A program made the position numbers and the translations under genes. Under the pieces are notes generated by a model. That model was not told where the DNA came from. It saw only the letters and a program-made list of their open reading frames with translations, and made no database searches. From contig NZ_CP010431.2 in NCBI RefSeq assembly GCF_000814845.2, forward strand, positions 2,790,001-2,854,000: 64,000 nt of DNA, given 5' to 3'. Source of the stretch: Pandoraea sputorum (GTDB lineage Bacteria > Pseudomonadota > Gammaproteobacteria > Burkholderiales > Burkholderiaceae). Every line of letters starts with the position of its first letter. Within the stretch, counting starts at the first letter, position 1. This document shows, in pieces, positions 35,891-43,964 of this stretch.

Positions 35891-36046
35891 TCAGATATGC
35901 CCCATCACCACGAGCAACACCACGATCAGAACAATCAGTCCAAGACCGCCGGACGGGTAGTAACCCCATCCCCGGCTATGTGGCCACGCGGGTAATGCAC
36001 CGACCAACAACAAAATCAGAACAATCAACAAAATAGTGCCAAGCAT
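35891..36046 (-). CDS. DUF3309 small membrane protein
   Basis: A 51-residue protein translated by eye: it starts MLGTILLIVLILLLVGALP, continues WPHSRGWGYYPSGGLGLI and ends in a second helix VLIVVLLVVMGHI. The two helices around a W..S..WGYYPSGGLG loop define DUF3309. A strong GGGAGGAAAG ribosome binding site precedes the ATG. It lies 30 bp upstream of chaB on the same strand, so they may be co-transcribed. The function is unknown; homologs are often stress-linked. Confidence 0.85.
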   Translation of the reverse strand: MLGTILLIVLILLLVGALPAWPHSRGWGYYPSGGLGLIVLIVVLLVVMGHI

Positions 36047-36102
36047 GACTTTCCTCCCTTGCCGATCTGACGACGACCGTCACCTACCGGTCATCCGGAC
36101 GA

Positions 36103-36372
36103 TCAGCACGCCGCCCTGTTCACTCCGCGCGATCGCTCGACATACTTGCCGGGCGGGCGCAGCGGGGGTTCTTCTACCGGCGGATCGAGCGGCCGGTCGG
36201 GCGGAGGCATCGGCGTCGGCTCGTCCTCGTCAGGGGGCGACTTCGGCGGCGGTGTCCCCGGCGGCGTCCTCGGCGGTTTACCCGGCGGGTTGCCCGGGTC
36301 GTACGGCTCAGGCAAATGCCCGTCCAGTCGGGGGGCCTGCGTCAGCCAGCGAATATGATTTAGGCTCGGCAT
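36103..36372 (-). CDS. Proline-rich hypothetical protein
   Basis: An 89-residue protein beginning MPSLNHIRWLTQAPRLDGHLPEP, then almost wholly Pro-rich with repeated PPGxPP steps. No signal peptide. No good ribosome binding site is seen before the ATG at 36372, so translation is unproven. It follows the PRC-barrel gene by 19 bp and could be coupled to it. Confidence 0.45.
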   Translation of the reverse strand: MPSLNHIRWLTQAPRLDGHLPEPYDPGNPPGKPPRTPPGTPPPKSPPDEDEPTPMPPPDRPLDPPVEEPPLRPPGKYVERSRGVNRAAC

Positions 36373-36391
36373 GAGCAAGGACGCGTACGGC

Positions 36392-36832
36392 TCAATGCCA
36401 GTACGGGTCGACGGTGTAATAGGTATGCACCTGCTCGGCCCAATGCATGTCGGCCATACTCGGCCAGTGATCCTTGTCGAACCCCGGTGCCTTCTTGAGG
36501 GCCTCTTTGTCGATGTTCAGGATGAAACGCTTGTTCTCCACGTCGAGCTGCAAGGCATGCCACGGAATGGCGAACAGCTTGTCGCCCATGCCGAGGAAGC
36601 CGCCAAAGGACAACACGGCGTAAGCGACGGTGCCGCGCTGGACGTCGAGCATAATGTGCTTGACCTTCCCCAGGCTCTCGCCTGCGGTGTTCACGACGTC
36701 TTCGGCGTCGAGCGTGTCGGCCGCCATTACGGACGGGCCGGGCCCGTCGGGCAGCTTGTGCGATGCGCCCACGATGCGAGCGCCTGTTTGACTGGTTTGG
36801 GGCGTTTGACCCCGGCCGGATTGCATAGTCAT
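36392..36832 (-). CDS. PRC-barrel domain protein
   Basis: A 146-residue soluble protein with a PRC-barrel at about residues 36-115: DTLDAEDVVNTAGESLGKVKHIMLD, GTVAYAVLSFGGFLGMGDKLFAIPW and LDVENKRFILNIDKEALKKAPGF. Such single-domain proteins occur in stress regulons and may bind RNA or partner proteins. A perfect AGGAGG sits 6 nt before the ATG. It is part of the ChaB-BON group. Confidence 0.88.
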   Translation of the reverse strand: MTMQSGRGQTPQTSQTGARIVGASHKLPDGPGPSVMAADTLDAEDVVNTAGESLGKVKHIMLDVQRGTVAYAVLSFGGFLGMGDKLFAIPWHALQLDVENKRFILNIDKEALKKAPGFDKDHWPSMADMHWAEQVHTYYTVDPYWH

Positions 36833-36991
36833 GATTCCTCCTTCGCTAATGAAGTCGAGGCGCGCATTTCAGAACAACGGCGAACAAATCAACAGCGTCA
36901 TCCCCAAAAAGCGTCCTCGACAGGGCGAGAGTGCGGTCTCTTGTACGTTGCGGCAACGCGTGTCGCCGCAACGTCCTGTAATGACTGACGC

Positions 36992-37354
36992 TTACTTGGC
37001 GGATACCTTGATGTCGTTCTTGACATCGACCACGCCGTCTACGCCCTTGACCGTATCCTCGACGAGGGTCTTCTGTGCCGACTCAGGCACCGAACCCGTC
37101 AGATGCACCACGCCGTGGCGCGTCGTGACGTGGACCTTGGTCGACGGCACATCCTTCTTGGCGAGCAACTCGGCCTTGACCTTGGCGGTCAGCGCCGAAT
37201 CGTCGATCTTGCGGCCGGTATCGCTCATCACGCCGCTGGCGCTCGCGTTATCGGCAATCTTGATGATCCCGCCCTGATCGAGCGCGTGGGCTGCGATGCC
37301 CGTGGTAGCAAGTGCACCCGCCATGACGAGTTTGAGCAGATTGGCTTGTTTCAT
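36992..37354 (-). CDS. Periplasmic BON-domain protein, OsmY-like
   Basis: A 120-residue exported protein: signal peptide ending HALDQ near residue 24, then one BON domain (DDSALTAKVKAELLAKKDVPSTKVHVTTRHGVVHLTGSV... to VDVKNDIKV). BON domains bind membranes and protect against osmotic or envelope stress. GGGAGG precedes the ATG. OsmY itself has two BON domains; this has one. Confidence 0.9.
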   Translation of the reverse strand: MKQANLLKLVMAGALATTGIAAHALDQGGIIKIADNASASGVMSDTGRKIDDSALTAKVKAELLAKKDVPSTKVHVTTRHGVVHLTGSVPESAQKTLVEDTVKGVDGVVDVKNDIKVSAK

Positions 37355-37578
37355 TGTGTTGACCTCCCGAAATTGGCCGTCGCAACCTTGGCATTGCTTT
37401 GCCTTTGGGCGTCACCTCCTGCACGTCACGCGTGCGGCGCCCATACGACGACCGAGTCTTAGGTGATACATCCCCTCGCCCGGAGATGCCCGGTCTTGCC
37501 TCTTGACCGGCGTCTTCGGTGCTTTGCCTGTATCGCTGCACCTCGGATGCCGGTTTGTCCTTTGTTCGTTTGTCTGCG

Positions 37579-38529
37579 CTAAATCTTGTGGCCTTCCTGG
37601 CTCTCGCCCGGGCGGCTCATCGATTTCATACGTCGCTCGTGCAACCGGTTGTCGACGCCCTTTACGCCGTCGACCTTCTCCACTTCCGTCTGCACGACGT
37701 GTTGCATCCAGCGTTCGGGCACATACCCAGTCAGCAGTACAAGGCCCGACGTCACGGTCACTTCGACGTGGGAGACGTCGAGGTCGACGGCACCGGACAG
37801 CGACTTTCGAATCGCGTCGTGTACCGCGCTATCGGCCCCCACGTCTGCCCTTTCATCACCACGCCCACCGCTACGGCCCCGACTCCCTGCTGCCTGTCCG
37901 GCTTCGCCCTCGATATCCTCGACGTTGCTGGCCTTCGCATTACGCTTGAATGCATCCGCGGCATCCATCGGATCGACGCCGACCGTGCCTTCCGGCCAGT
38001 CGACCCGTTGCGACTGCGACGGACTTCTTACCTGGGGCACCGATCCGGAGGCATCCCGTCCGGTCCCGGCATAGTCGTCGTGCGGGCCATAGGCGCTTTG
38101 CCGTCCGAATCGCGGATGCGCACCCGGCGCTGCATCCGCCGGGCCGTAACCGCTCTCCTCGCCGTGAGCGATCTCCGGGGCATACCCGTGACCGCCCGCC
38201 CCACTCGTCGATGTCTGCGCTTCACCTTTGGACGTCGTACGCTTCGGCGACGACGCGCCCAGCCATTCCGGCTCGCTTTGCTTGCCCGCTTGCGCCGTTT
38301 GTTCGTCACGCGCTGCGGACTGCCGGGCTTCATGCGGCTGCGGCGTATCCGCGTCGTCCAACGCCTCCATCGGCGCGCCATGCGTCTCGGCATCACCGTC
38401 TTCATGCGTCAGGGCGTGTTGCTCGTGCTCCGACGGGTACTTCGTGCCGTCCTGCGTTCCTTCGTTCGCCAACCCACGCTTGTCAGTCTTGCTGGGCGGT
38501 GTTGGTGATGGGGGGTTACGCTTCGCCAT
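37579..38529 (-). CDS. BON-domain protein with long disordered N-terminus
   Basis: A 316-residue protein. Residues 1-225 are low-complexity and charged (many Ser, Thr, Gln, Glu, His) and probably disordered. The C-terminal ~85 residues form one BON domain: DSAVHDAIRKSLSGAVDLDVSHVEVTV, TSGLVLLTGYVPERWMQHVV and VEKVDGVKGVDNRL. There is no signal peptide, so it is likely cytoplasmic. The ATG at 38529 follows AAGGAG. Confidence 0.82.
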   Translation of the reverse strand: MAKRNPPSPTPPSKTDKRGLANEGTQDGTKYPSEHEQHALTHEDGDAETHGAPMEALDDADTPQPHEARQSAARDEQTAQAGKQSEPEWLGASSPKRTTSKGEAQTSTSGAGGHGYAPEIAHGEESGYGPADAAPGAHPRFGRQSAYGPHDDYAGTGRDASGSVPQVRSPSQSQRVDWPEGTVGVDPMDAADAFKRNAKASNVEDIEGEAGQAAGSRGRSGGRGDERADVGADSAVHDAIRKSLSGAVDLDVSHVEVTVTSGLVLLTGYVPERWMQHVVQTEVEKVDGVKGVDNRLHERRMKSMSRPGESQEGHKI

Positions 38530-38861
38530 GACTGGCTCCTTGACTGCCGTCCGTGCTATTGAAGCTCGCACCGGACTTGTTGAAATCGATTGTAGAGAGC
38601 GAGTGTCATTCAGCGAATCGGCGGAATCTGAAAGACGTGTAGGCGGGCGCTGGCAAAACGGTTATGGAGGGCGCATCAATACTTCTGGACGTAAATAGTC
38701 GCCAAAAGATCAATGGCTTACAGCCGTCTTCTGATCCTCTTGAAGAACGAGAGATTCGGGAGAAAATTTGGACTGTGAAGCGCCGATCCGCACCCGTTTC
38801 GGGCGCGGAATCAGACAATTCCTACGAGGAGACGGGGGGACCCTGTCCGAAATCGATAGAC
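38530..38861. other. Intergenic region without a recognisable gene
   Basis: 332 bp between the BON gene start and the GGDEF gene stop, more AT-rich toward 38690-38790. It must hold the BON promoter. No terminator hairpin or conserved ORF could be recognised. Confidence 0.45.
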
Positions 38862-40412
38862 CTACGATTCCGATGCCGCCATCGCATCGTCTTCCGACGC
38901 GACGATGACGCGATTGCGGCCGGTGGCTTTGGCACGATAAAGCGCCCGGTCGGCCGCCTTGACGAGCATATCGACCGACTCCCCGGCCTGCGGCTGTCGG
39001 CAAGCCACACCGATGCTCACTGTCACGTGACCGAAGTCGCTCGACGCGTGGTCGAGATTGAGCCGGTCGACCGCCAGCCGGATACCCTCCGCTACCCGTT
39101 GAGCGCCCAGCGCATCGGTGTCCGGCAGAACGGCAATGAATTCCTCCCCGCCGTAACGCCCGGCTGCATCCGACGGGCGTTGCAGCGCCGCACCGATGGC
39201 GCTGGCGACCGCCGCAAGTGCAGCGTCACCTGCCTGATGCCCGTGCGTATCGTTGTAGCGCTTGAACCAGTCGATATCGATGAAGGCGACGGCCAGCGAA
39301 TGTCCGGCGCGACGCATGCGCCGCCACTCCTGGGCAAGGATCTTGTCGAGCGAGCGGCGGTTCGAGAGGCCGGTCAGCCCGTCCGTGCGGGCCAGAAGTC
39401 GCAATTCCCGCTCTGCCTTCAGACGTCGCCGCAATTGGGCTGCGAGGAGAAACGACGTCAGCACGAACCCTGCGTTGAGCAGCAGAAACAGTCCACCGAA
39501 CTCGATGACACGCTTGTGCCACGGGGCCAGCGTTTCGTCGCTGGACGTCACGACGATCAGCGTCAGGGGGGCATTGCTCAGAAACCGTCGCGACATCAGG
39601 CTGTCACGCCCCATGAAGCGGATTGGAAAAATGCGGTATTCGTCACGCCCCGGGGGCATCGATTCGTAGCGACCGGTCTGCGCCATCGTCAACCCGATGA
39701 CGTTTTCGTCGTACGGTTTGCGCATGAGAATTACGCCGTCCTTGCCGAGCAGGAGGATCACCCCCTGACGTCCGACTTCGATGTGATCGAACAAGTGACG
39801 GAAATATTCGATGTCCACCGCGAGCGATACGACGCCGCCGAATGAGCCGTCGGCGCGGGCGATGCGTCGGCTCATGACCATGGTCGGCACGTTGTTGCGA
39901 AGGCGCGAATGGATAAAGCCGCTCACGTACAGTCCGGCGTCCGGGTTAGCGCGATGAACGCTGAAATAGTCCCGGTCGGCGAAGTTGAACGGTCGCGGCA
40001 CATCGCTCTCCGCGTCGATGGCGATGTTTCCCTCGGGGTCGAGCACGACGAGCGACCCGATGTAGCGCGATGCACCCGCCCGCTCGAAGATCAGCTCACG
40101 GCGAAGTGCGGGCGCCATGGCCTCGACGTCGGGACGCGCCAGCAACTTCACGACCGCATCGAGCGACGCCTCGTACAGTTGGAAGTTGAGCTCGAGATCC
40201 CGCTCCATGACTTCCGCGATGTTGCGCTGGTTGTCGGCCGCGCGCGCGAGCACGAGCAACCGCCCCTCGTAGAGCAACGCCACGGCCACCGCCATGACCA
40301 GGATGGATATCCCCACACCGCTCCAGACGATGAGCGTTGGCGTGCGCGCGACCCAGCGCACCGCCGTTTCCAACGCGACGACAATGCGTGCCTGTAACCG
40401 ATGCAGCGGCAT
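38862..40412 (-). CDS. Membrane diguanylate cyclase with dCache-type sensor
   Basis: A 516-residue c-di-GMP synthase. A helix at about 28-48, a large periplasmic Cache-like sensor (PFNFADRDYFSVHRANPDAG and GFIHSRLRNNVPTMVMSRRI are typical), a second helix near 305-328 and a C-terminal GGDEF domain. The active site reads GGEEF (residues ~418-422), and RPSD five residues before it is an intact inhibitory site. So it should be active and product-inhibited. The ligand is unknown. The DUF2252 gene lies 19 bp upstream on the same strand. Confidence 0.9.
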   Translation of the reverse strand: MPLHRLQARIVVALETAVRWVARTPTLIVWSGVGISILVMAVAVALLYEGRLLVLARAADNQRNIAEVMERDLELNFQLYEASLDAVVKLLARPDVEAMAPALRRELIFERAGASRYIGSLVVLDPEGNIAIDAESDVPRPFNFADRDYFSVHRANPDAGLYVSGFIHSRLRNNVPTMVMSRRIARADGSFGGVVSLAVDIEYFRHLFDHIEVGRQGVILLLGKDGVILMRKPYDENVIGLTMAQTGRYESMPPGRDEYRIFPIRFMGRDSLMSRRFLSNAPLTLIVVTSSDETLAPWHKRVIEFGGLFLLLNAGFVLTSFLLAAQLRRRLKAERELRLLARTDGLTGLSNRRSLDKILAQEWRRMRRAGHSLAVAFIDIDWFKRYNDTHGHQAGDAALAAVASAIGAALQRPSDAAGRYGGEEFIAVLPDTDALGAQRVAEGIRLAVDRLNLDHASSDFGHVTVSIGVACRQPQAGESVDMLVKAADRALYRAKATGRNRVIVASEDDAMAASES

Positions 40413-40431
40413 ACTTCAATGCGCTCCTTGT

Positions 40432-41943
40432 TCAGGCCATAAAGTCGGCGGCCATATCCGCGTCGGTGCGGGCTTCGAGCCGCCCGTCCCGACACGCCTT
40501 GCGGAACACTTCGTAGTCCCGCTCGACCTGATCGGCGTAGTCCGTCGCGTAATGAATCATCGCCTCGCCCAGACGAATCCCCTTGCCGACGTAGCCCACG
40601 AGTTCGGGCGCGCATCCTCCCGCTTTGGCATGCGCACGGGCCAGCACCCAGCCGCACAGGCCAGCGTACTCGCGGAAGCCGTCGGCACGGAACAACTCGA
40701 ATTGCGCGGAGATCTTCATGTCGCGCAACTGGCGGCCGTAGATGGAACGGCCGAACGGCCCTGCCCCCCAGCCGAGGAAGGCGTCAGAGGCCGCCTGCAT
40801 GAGGCGCTGCCCTTCGACCACACGACGCCCGTCATGCTTGGGCGTGACATTGCGGAAAAAGCGCGAGACGACCGAGCGCGACGCCTCCTTGAACTGAAGA
40901 AAAAGGGGCTGGTCGTGGGTATCCATCATCAGCAACACCAAGCAACGCGTACCGACGCTGCCGACGCCCACCACTTTGAAGGCCATGTCCTGCTGCGTAT
41001 AGCTATCGAGCATTCGGGCACGATCGGGCGGGAGCGAATTGGCGTAACTCTTATAGACGGGGGCAAACAAGGTGCGCCAGTCGCCCAGACCCAGCCAGTC
41101 GTCTTCCGGACCGAAGAGCGTGGTCGCACCGTGGACGTGGAACACCGTGGGCGGCGTGTCGCGAATCTGCCAGTGATCGCCGACCTGCTGCGCGAACTTC
41201 GGCAGGACGTTCTCATGGGTGCGGCCGGACGCCCGTGCGATGCCACGCTTGACACCCTCGCGCACCCGATCGGTTCTGGCCAGATTGAGCATGCGCTCGA
41301 AGGTGATCTGTTCGTGCCAGAGTTCGATGGTCGGCATGTGGGCATACTCGTCCAGCCGCCGGGCGTAGCTGTCCACGGCGGCGCGCACCATCTCGACACC
41401 CAGCGTGTCGCCGAAGCCGAACTGCCTTGCGGCGAGCACCAGACTCGCACACAGTCGCTTCAGATCCCACTCCCACGGGCCGGGCGCGGTTTCGTCGAAA
41501 TCGTTCAGATCGAAGATCAACGTCCGTTCCGGGGTGGCGAAACCGCCAAAGTTCGCCAAATGGCAGTCCCCGCAGATCTGAAGGGTGAGCCCGGTGTTCG
41601 GCGTACCGGCCAGATCGTGCGCCTGGACAATCGCACTGCCTCGATAGAACGCGAACGGCGACGCCAGCATCCGTCCGTAACGCAGCGGCACGAGCGCCGC
41701 CACCCGCCCCTCGCTGCTCGTTCGCAACAGTTCCACGATATCGCGGTCCGTGTTACCGAGATGCGAATGGCTGCTGCGAGGCGTCTTTTCGCGAAGCTGC
41801 CGCCCCGCTGCGACGCGAGCCTCGAATGGCACGCCAGGCACCGTCGGCTGTGAGGTTGATGTAGGCGCGACAGGCGCTGCGGTCGGAGCGGCTGGGGTCG
41901 CTTTCGCGGCACTTACCTTTTTCGTCAATGATTTAACGGCCAT
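40432..41943 (-). CDS. DUF2252 family protein
   Basis: A 503-residue protein with the DUF2252 signature: LRYGRMLASPFAFYRGSA, ICGDCHLANFGGFATPER, LIFDLNDFDETAPGPWEWDLKRL, and later VVGVGSVGTRCLVLLM and VVEGQRLMQAASDAFLGW. The family has a kinase-like fold with HxxN and D motifs, and no agreed function. The ATG at 41943 follows AAGGAG located in the end of the MscS gene, 10 bp away, so the two are co-translated. Confidence 0.9.
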   Translation of the reverse strand: MAVKSLTKKVSAAKATPAAPTAAPVAPTSTSQPTVPGVPFEARVAAGRQLREKTPRSSHSHLGNTDRDIVELLRTSSEGRVAALVPLRYGRMLASPFAFYRGSAIVQAHDLAGTPNTGLTLQICGDCHLANFGGFATPERTLIFDLNDFDETAPGPWEWDLKRLCASLVLAARQFGFGDTLGVEMVRAAVDSYARRLDEYAHMPTIELWHEQITFERMLNLARTDRVREGVKRGIARASGRTHENVLPKFAQQVGDHWQIRDTPPTVFHVHGATTLFGPEDDWLGLGDWRTLFAPVYKSYANSLPPDRARMLDSYTQQDMAFKVVGVGSVGTRCLVLLMMDTHDQPLFLQFKEASRSVVSRFFRNVTPKHDGRRVVEGQRLMQAASDAFLGWGAGPFGRSIYGRQLRDMKISAQFELFRADGFREYAGLCGWVLARAHAKAGGCAPELVGYVGKGIRLGEAMIHYATDYADQVERDYEVFRKACRDGRLEARTDADMAADFMA

Positions 41944-41953
41944 GACCAGCTCC

Positions 41954-43669
41954 TTATTCTTTTGATGTCGGCGACGGTGCGGATGTCGACGGCACGCCGC
42001 CCGCATCCACAGGCGCGCGCGCCGGGATCGGATACCAGTGTTCCGGCCGGATCGTCAGCGGCGAATGAGGTTGCTCTTCGAAATGCGGCGACATGATTTG
42101 CACGCCATAACGGTTGAAGACGTCCTGAATGTTTTCGTGAAGCGCAGAAATCGCAGCGAAACGCGTGGATGGGTCGCGCAAGGTGCCGAAGACTTCATAC
42201 TCGACGTAGAAGTCCGACAGCGCCCGCTGCAACACGTACGGCGCGGGCTCAGCGGCGATTTGCGGCGTCTGCGTCGCCGCTTCGATCAGCATCGCGTGCA
42301 CCTGACGCCAGGGCGTGTCGTAGCCGATGGTCAGCGTCGTGCTAATTGCAACGCCACGCCCGCGCCCCTGCGCCGTGAAGTTGCGCACCGTAGAAGCCAC
42401 GACGACGGCGTTCGGGATGGTCAGTTCTTCCTGCGCGAGATTGCGCAGCTTGACCGAAAGCGCATCGACGCCGACGACCACACCGGTAGCGTCGCCGATC
42501 GACACGAGATCGCCCTTCTTTAGCGAGCGGCTGTAGATCACGACCATCCCGCTCATCAACTGATTCACAATGCCGCTCGAGCCCAGCGTGACCATGAGGC
42601 CGAGCAGGACAGACAGACCTTTGAAGACGTCGCTCTGCGCCCCCGGCATGTAGGGGTAAGCGAATGTCAGCGCAAGCCCCCAGACCACGACCGCCGCCAC
42701 GCGCCGCGTCGCGCCGGCGGTCTCGGGGTGCATGCCAGGAATCGACAGACGGCCGCTTTGCACCGCGTCGAAGACATTGTTGACGAGGCTCTGCAGCGCG
42801 CGCGTGAGAAGAAAGATGACGATGACGGTGAGGATGCCCGGGATGGCCGCAGCCACCCCGATGCCGAAACGGTCAACAAGCGTCCAGAGGAAGTCCGACA
42901 GGCGACCGGCCAGCGGCTGACTGGCCGGGAACTGCATCAGCACGAAGATGAGGTAGAGGTAAGCGAAGGCCAGCGCGAGACACACAGCCCCGATCTGCAC
43001 GATCTGGTGCACAAGGTGGACAGCCGACCCCGTCCAGTCGAAGGTGCGGGCCGTGCGTTGCAGGACACGCTTTTCGAAGGCAGCCTGAAGACGCGCCTCA
43101 AGCCGGGTCCGCATGCGCCCGATGCCGATCACGAACATGGCCAGCACCACGGCACCGAGCGCACTGAGCGCGATGCCGCGCAGAATCGTTGGCCAGTGAA
43201 GCTGCTCGCGGCGGGCAGCGAAGGCCGTCTGAAGATTCGCTTGCACCTCGGCCACCACGGCGTCGAGCGGACGCGGGTCGCCCGGCGCGAGGTCGTCGGA
43301 CGTGAGCGCGAAGAGGATTCGGTCGCGCACGCGGAAGGCCACGCCGGATACGCCGCCGAGCGACGCGTGCAGTACGTCGACGGGCAAATCGAAGGTGCTG
43401 CCGGGCAGACTGTCGAGTACCGCCTGCGCCCGCGCCGCCCGAACTTCAGGGGTTGCGCCACCCAGCGTGCCACGGAACGTCGCGACCGGCCGGTCCATGA
43501 AGCGAAGCTCGGCCCCGTCGCTCGGGGCGTTGGCGGATGTGTCCGCCGCACCCGAGGATGCCTCCGGCACAGCGGCGACCGCAGATGTTGCCGATACCGC
43601 AGCCGTGAGCGGCGCGACGGCTATTCCAACCACCACCAGCACTTGCAACAGCCCCATGCGAATGCGCAT
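41954..43669 (-). CDS. Mechanosensitive channel, MscS family
   Basis: A 571-residue small-conductance channel with an extended N-terminus: signal peptide, a periplasmic domain of about 140 residues, several helices, then the conserved pore helix and beta domain (VTLGSSGIVNQLMSGMVVIY, LKKGDLVSIGDATGVVVGVDALSVKLR, TIPNAVVVASTVRNFT). It releases solutes under osmotic downshock. The ATG at 43669 was picked over an upstream in-frame start because it begins the signal peptide (MRIRMGLLQVLVVVGIAV). Confidence 0.9.
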   Translation of the reverse strand: MRIRMGLLQVLVVVGIAVAPLTAAVSATSAVAAVPEASSGAADTSANAPSDGAELRFMDRPVATFRGTLGGATPEVRAARAQAVLDSLPGSTFDLPVDVLHASLGGVSGVAFRVRDRILFALTSDDLAPGDPRPLDAVVAEVQANLQTAFAARREQLHWPTILRGIALSALGAVVLAMFVIGIGRMRTRLEARLQAAFEKRVLQRTARTFDWTGSAVHLVHQIVQIGAVCLALAFAYLYLIFVLMQFPASQPLAGRLSDFLWTLVDRFGIGVAAAIPGILTVIVIFLLTRALQSLVNNVFDAVQSGRLSIPGMHPETAGATRRVAAVVVWGLALTFAYPYMPGAQSDVFKGLSVLLGLMVTLGSSGIVNQLMSGMVVIYSRSLKKGDLVSIGDATGVVVGVDALSVKLRNLAQEELTIPNAVVVASTVRNFTAQGRGRGVAISTTLTIGYDTPWRQVHAMLIEAATQTPQIAAEPAPYVLQRALSDFYVEYEVFGTLRDPSTRFAAISALHENIQDVFNRYGVQIMSPHFEEQPHSPLTIRPEHWYPIPARAPVDAGGVPSTSAPSPTSKE

Positions 43670-43964
43670 ATCACGGCTCCTGCGGGCACATTGGCCTCCA
43701 AGATTGCACTCAGTGAGAGGAATTCCCAACGAAATCAGGCAAAATCTAGGGCTGCTGTATTTCGCCCCGCGCGGGCGGGTATGGACGGATTATTCACTAT
43801 GGCATCGGCACTGTCGAGCATCGACGCAGCAGACGGAAATACCCGCGCGCGGGGTGTCGGCAGGCGCAGGTCCCCAGATTCTCGGAAATATTCCACCGCA
43901 ATCCTCAACTATTGGCGCTGCATGCCGATAACCAGTTAAGCGGGACTTTTCGGTCGGTTTTCAT

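Noticed and set aside
38606..38818. Short minus-strand open frame between the BON and GGDEF genes
   Set aside because: No ribosome binding site and no recognisable similarity; kept as intergenic.
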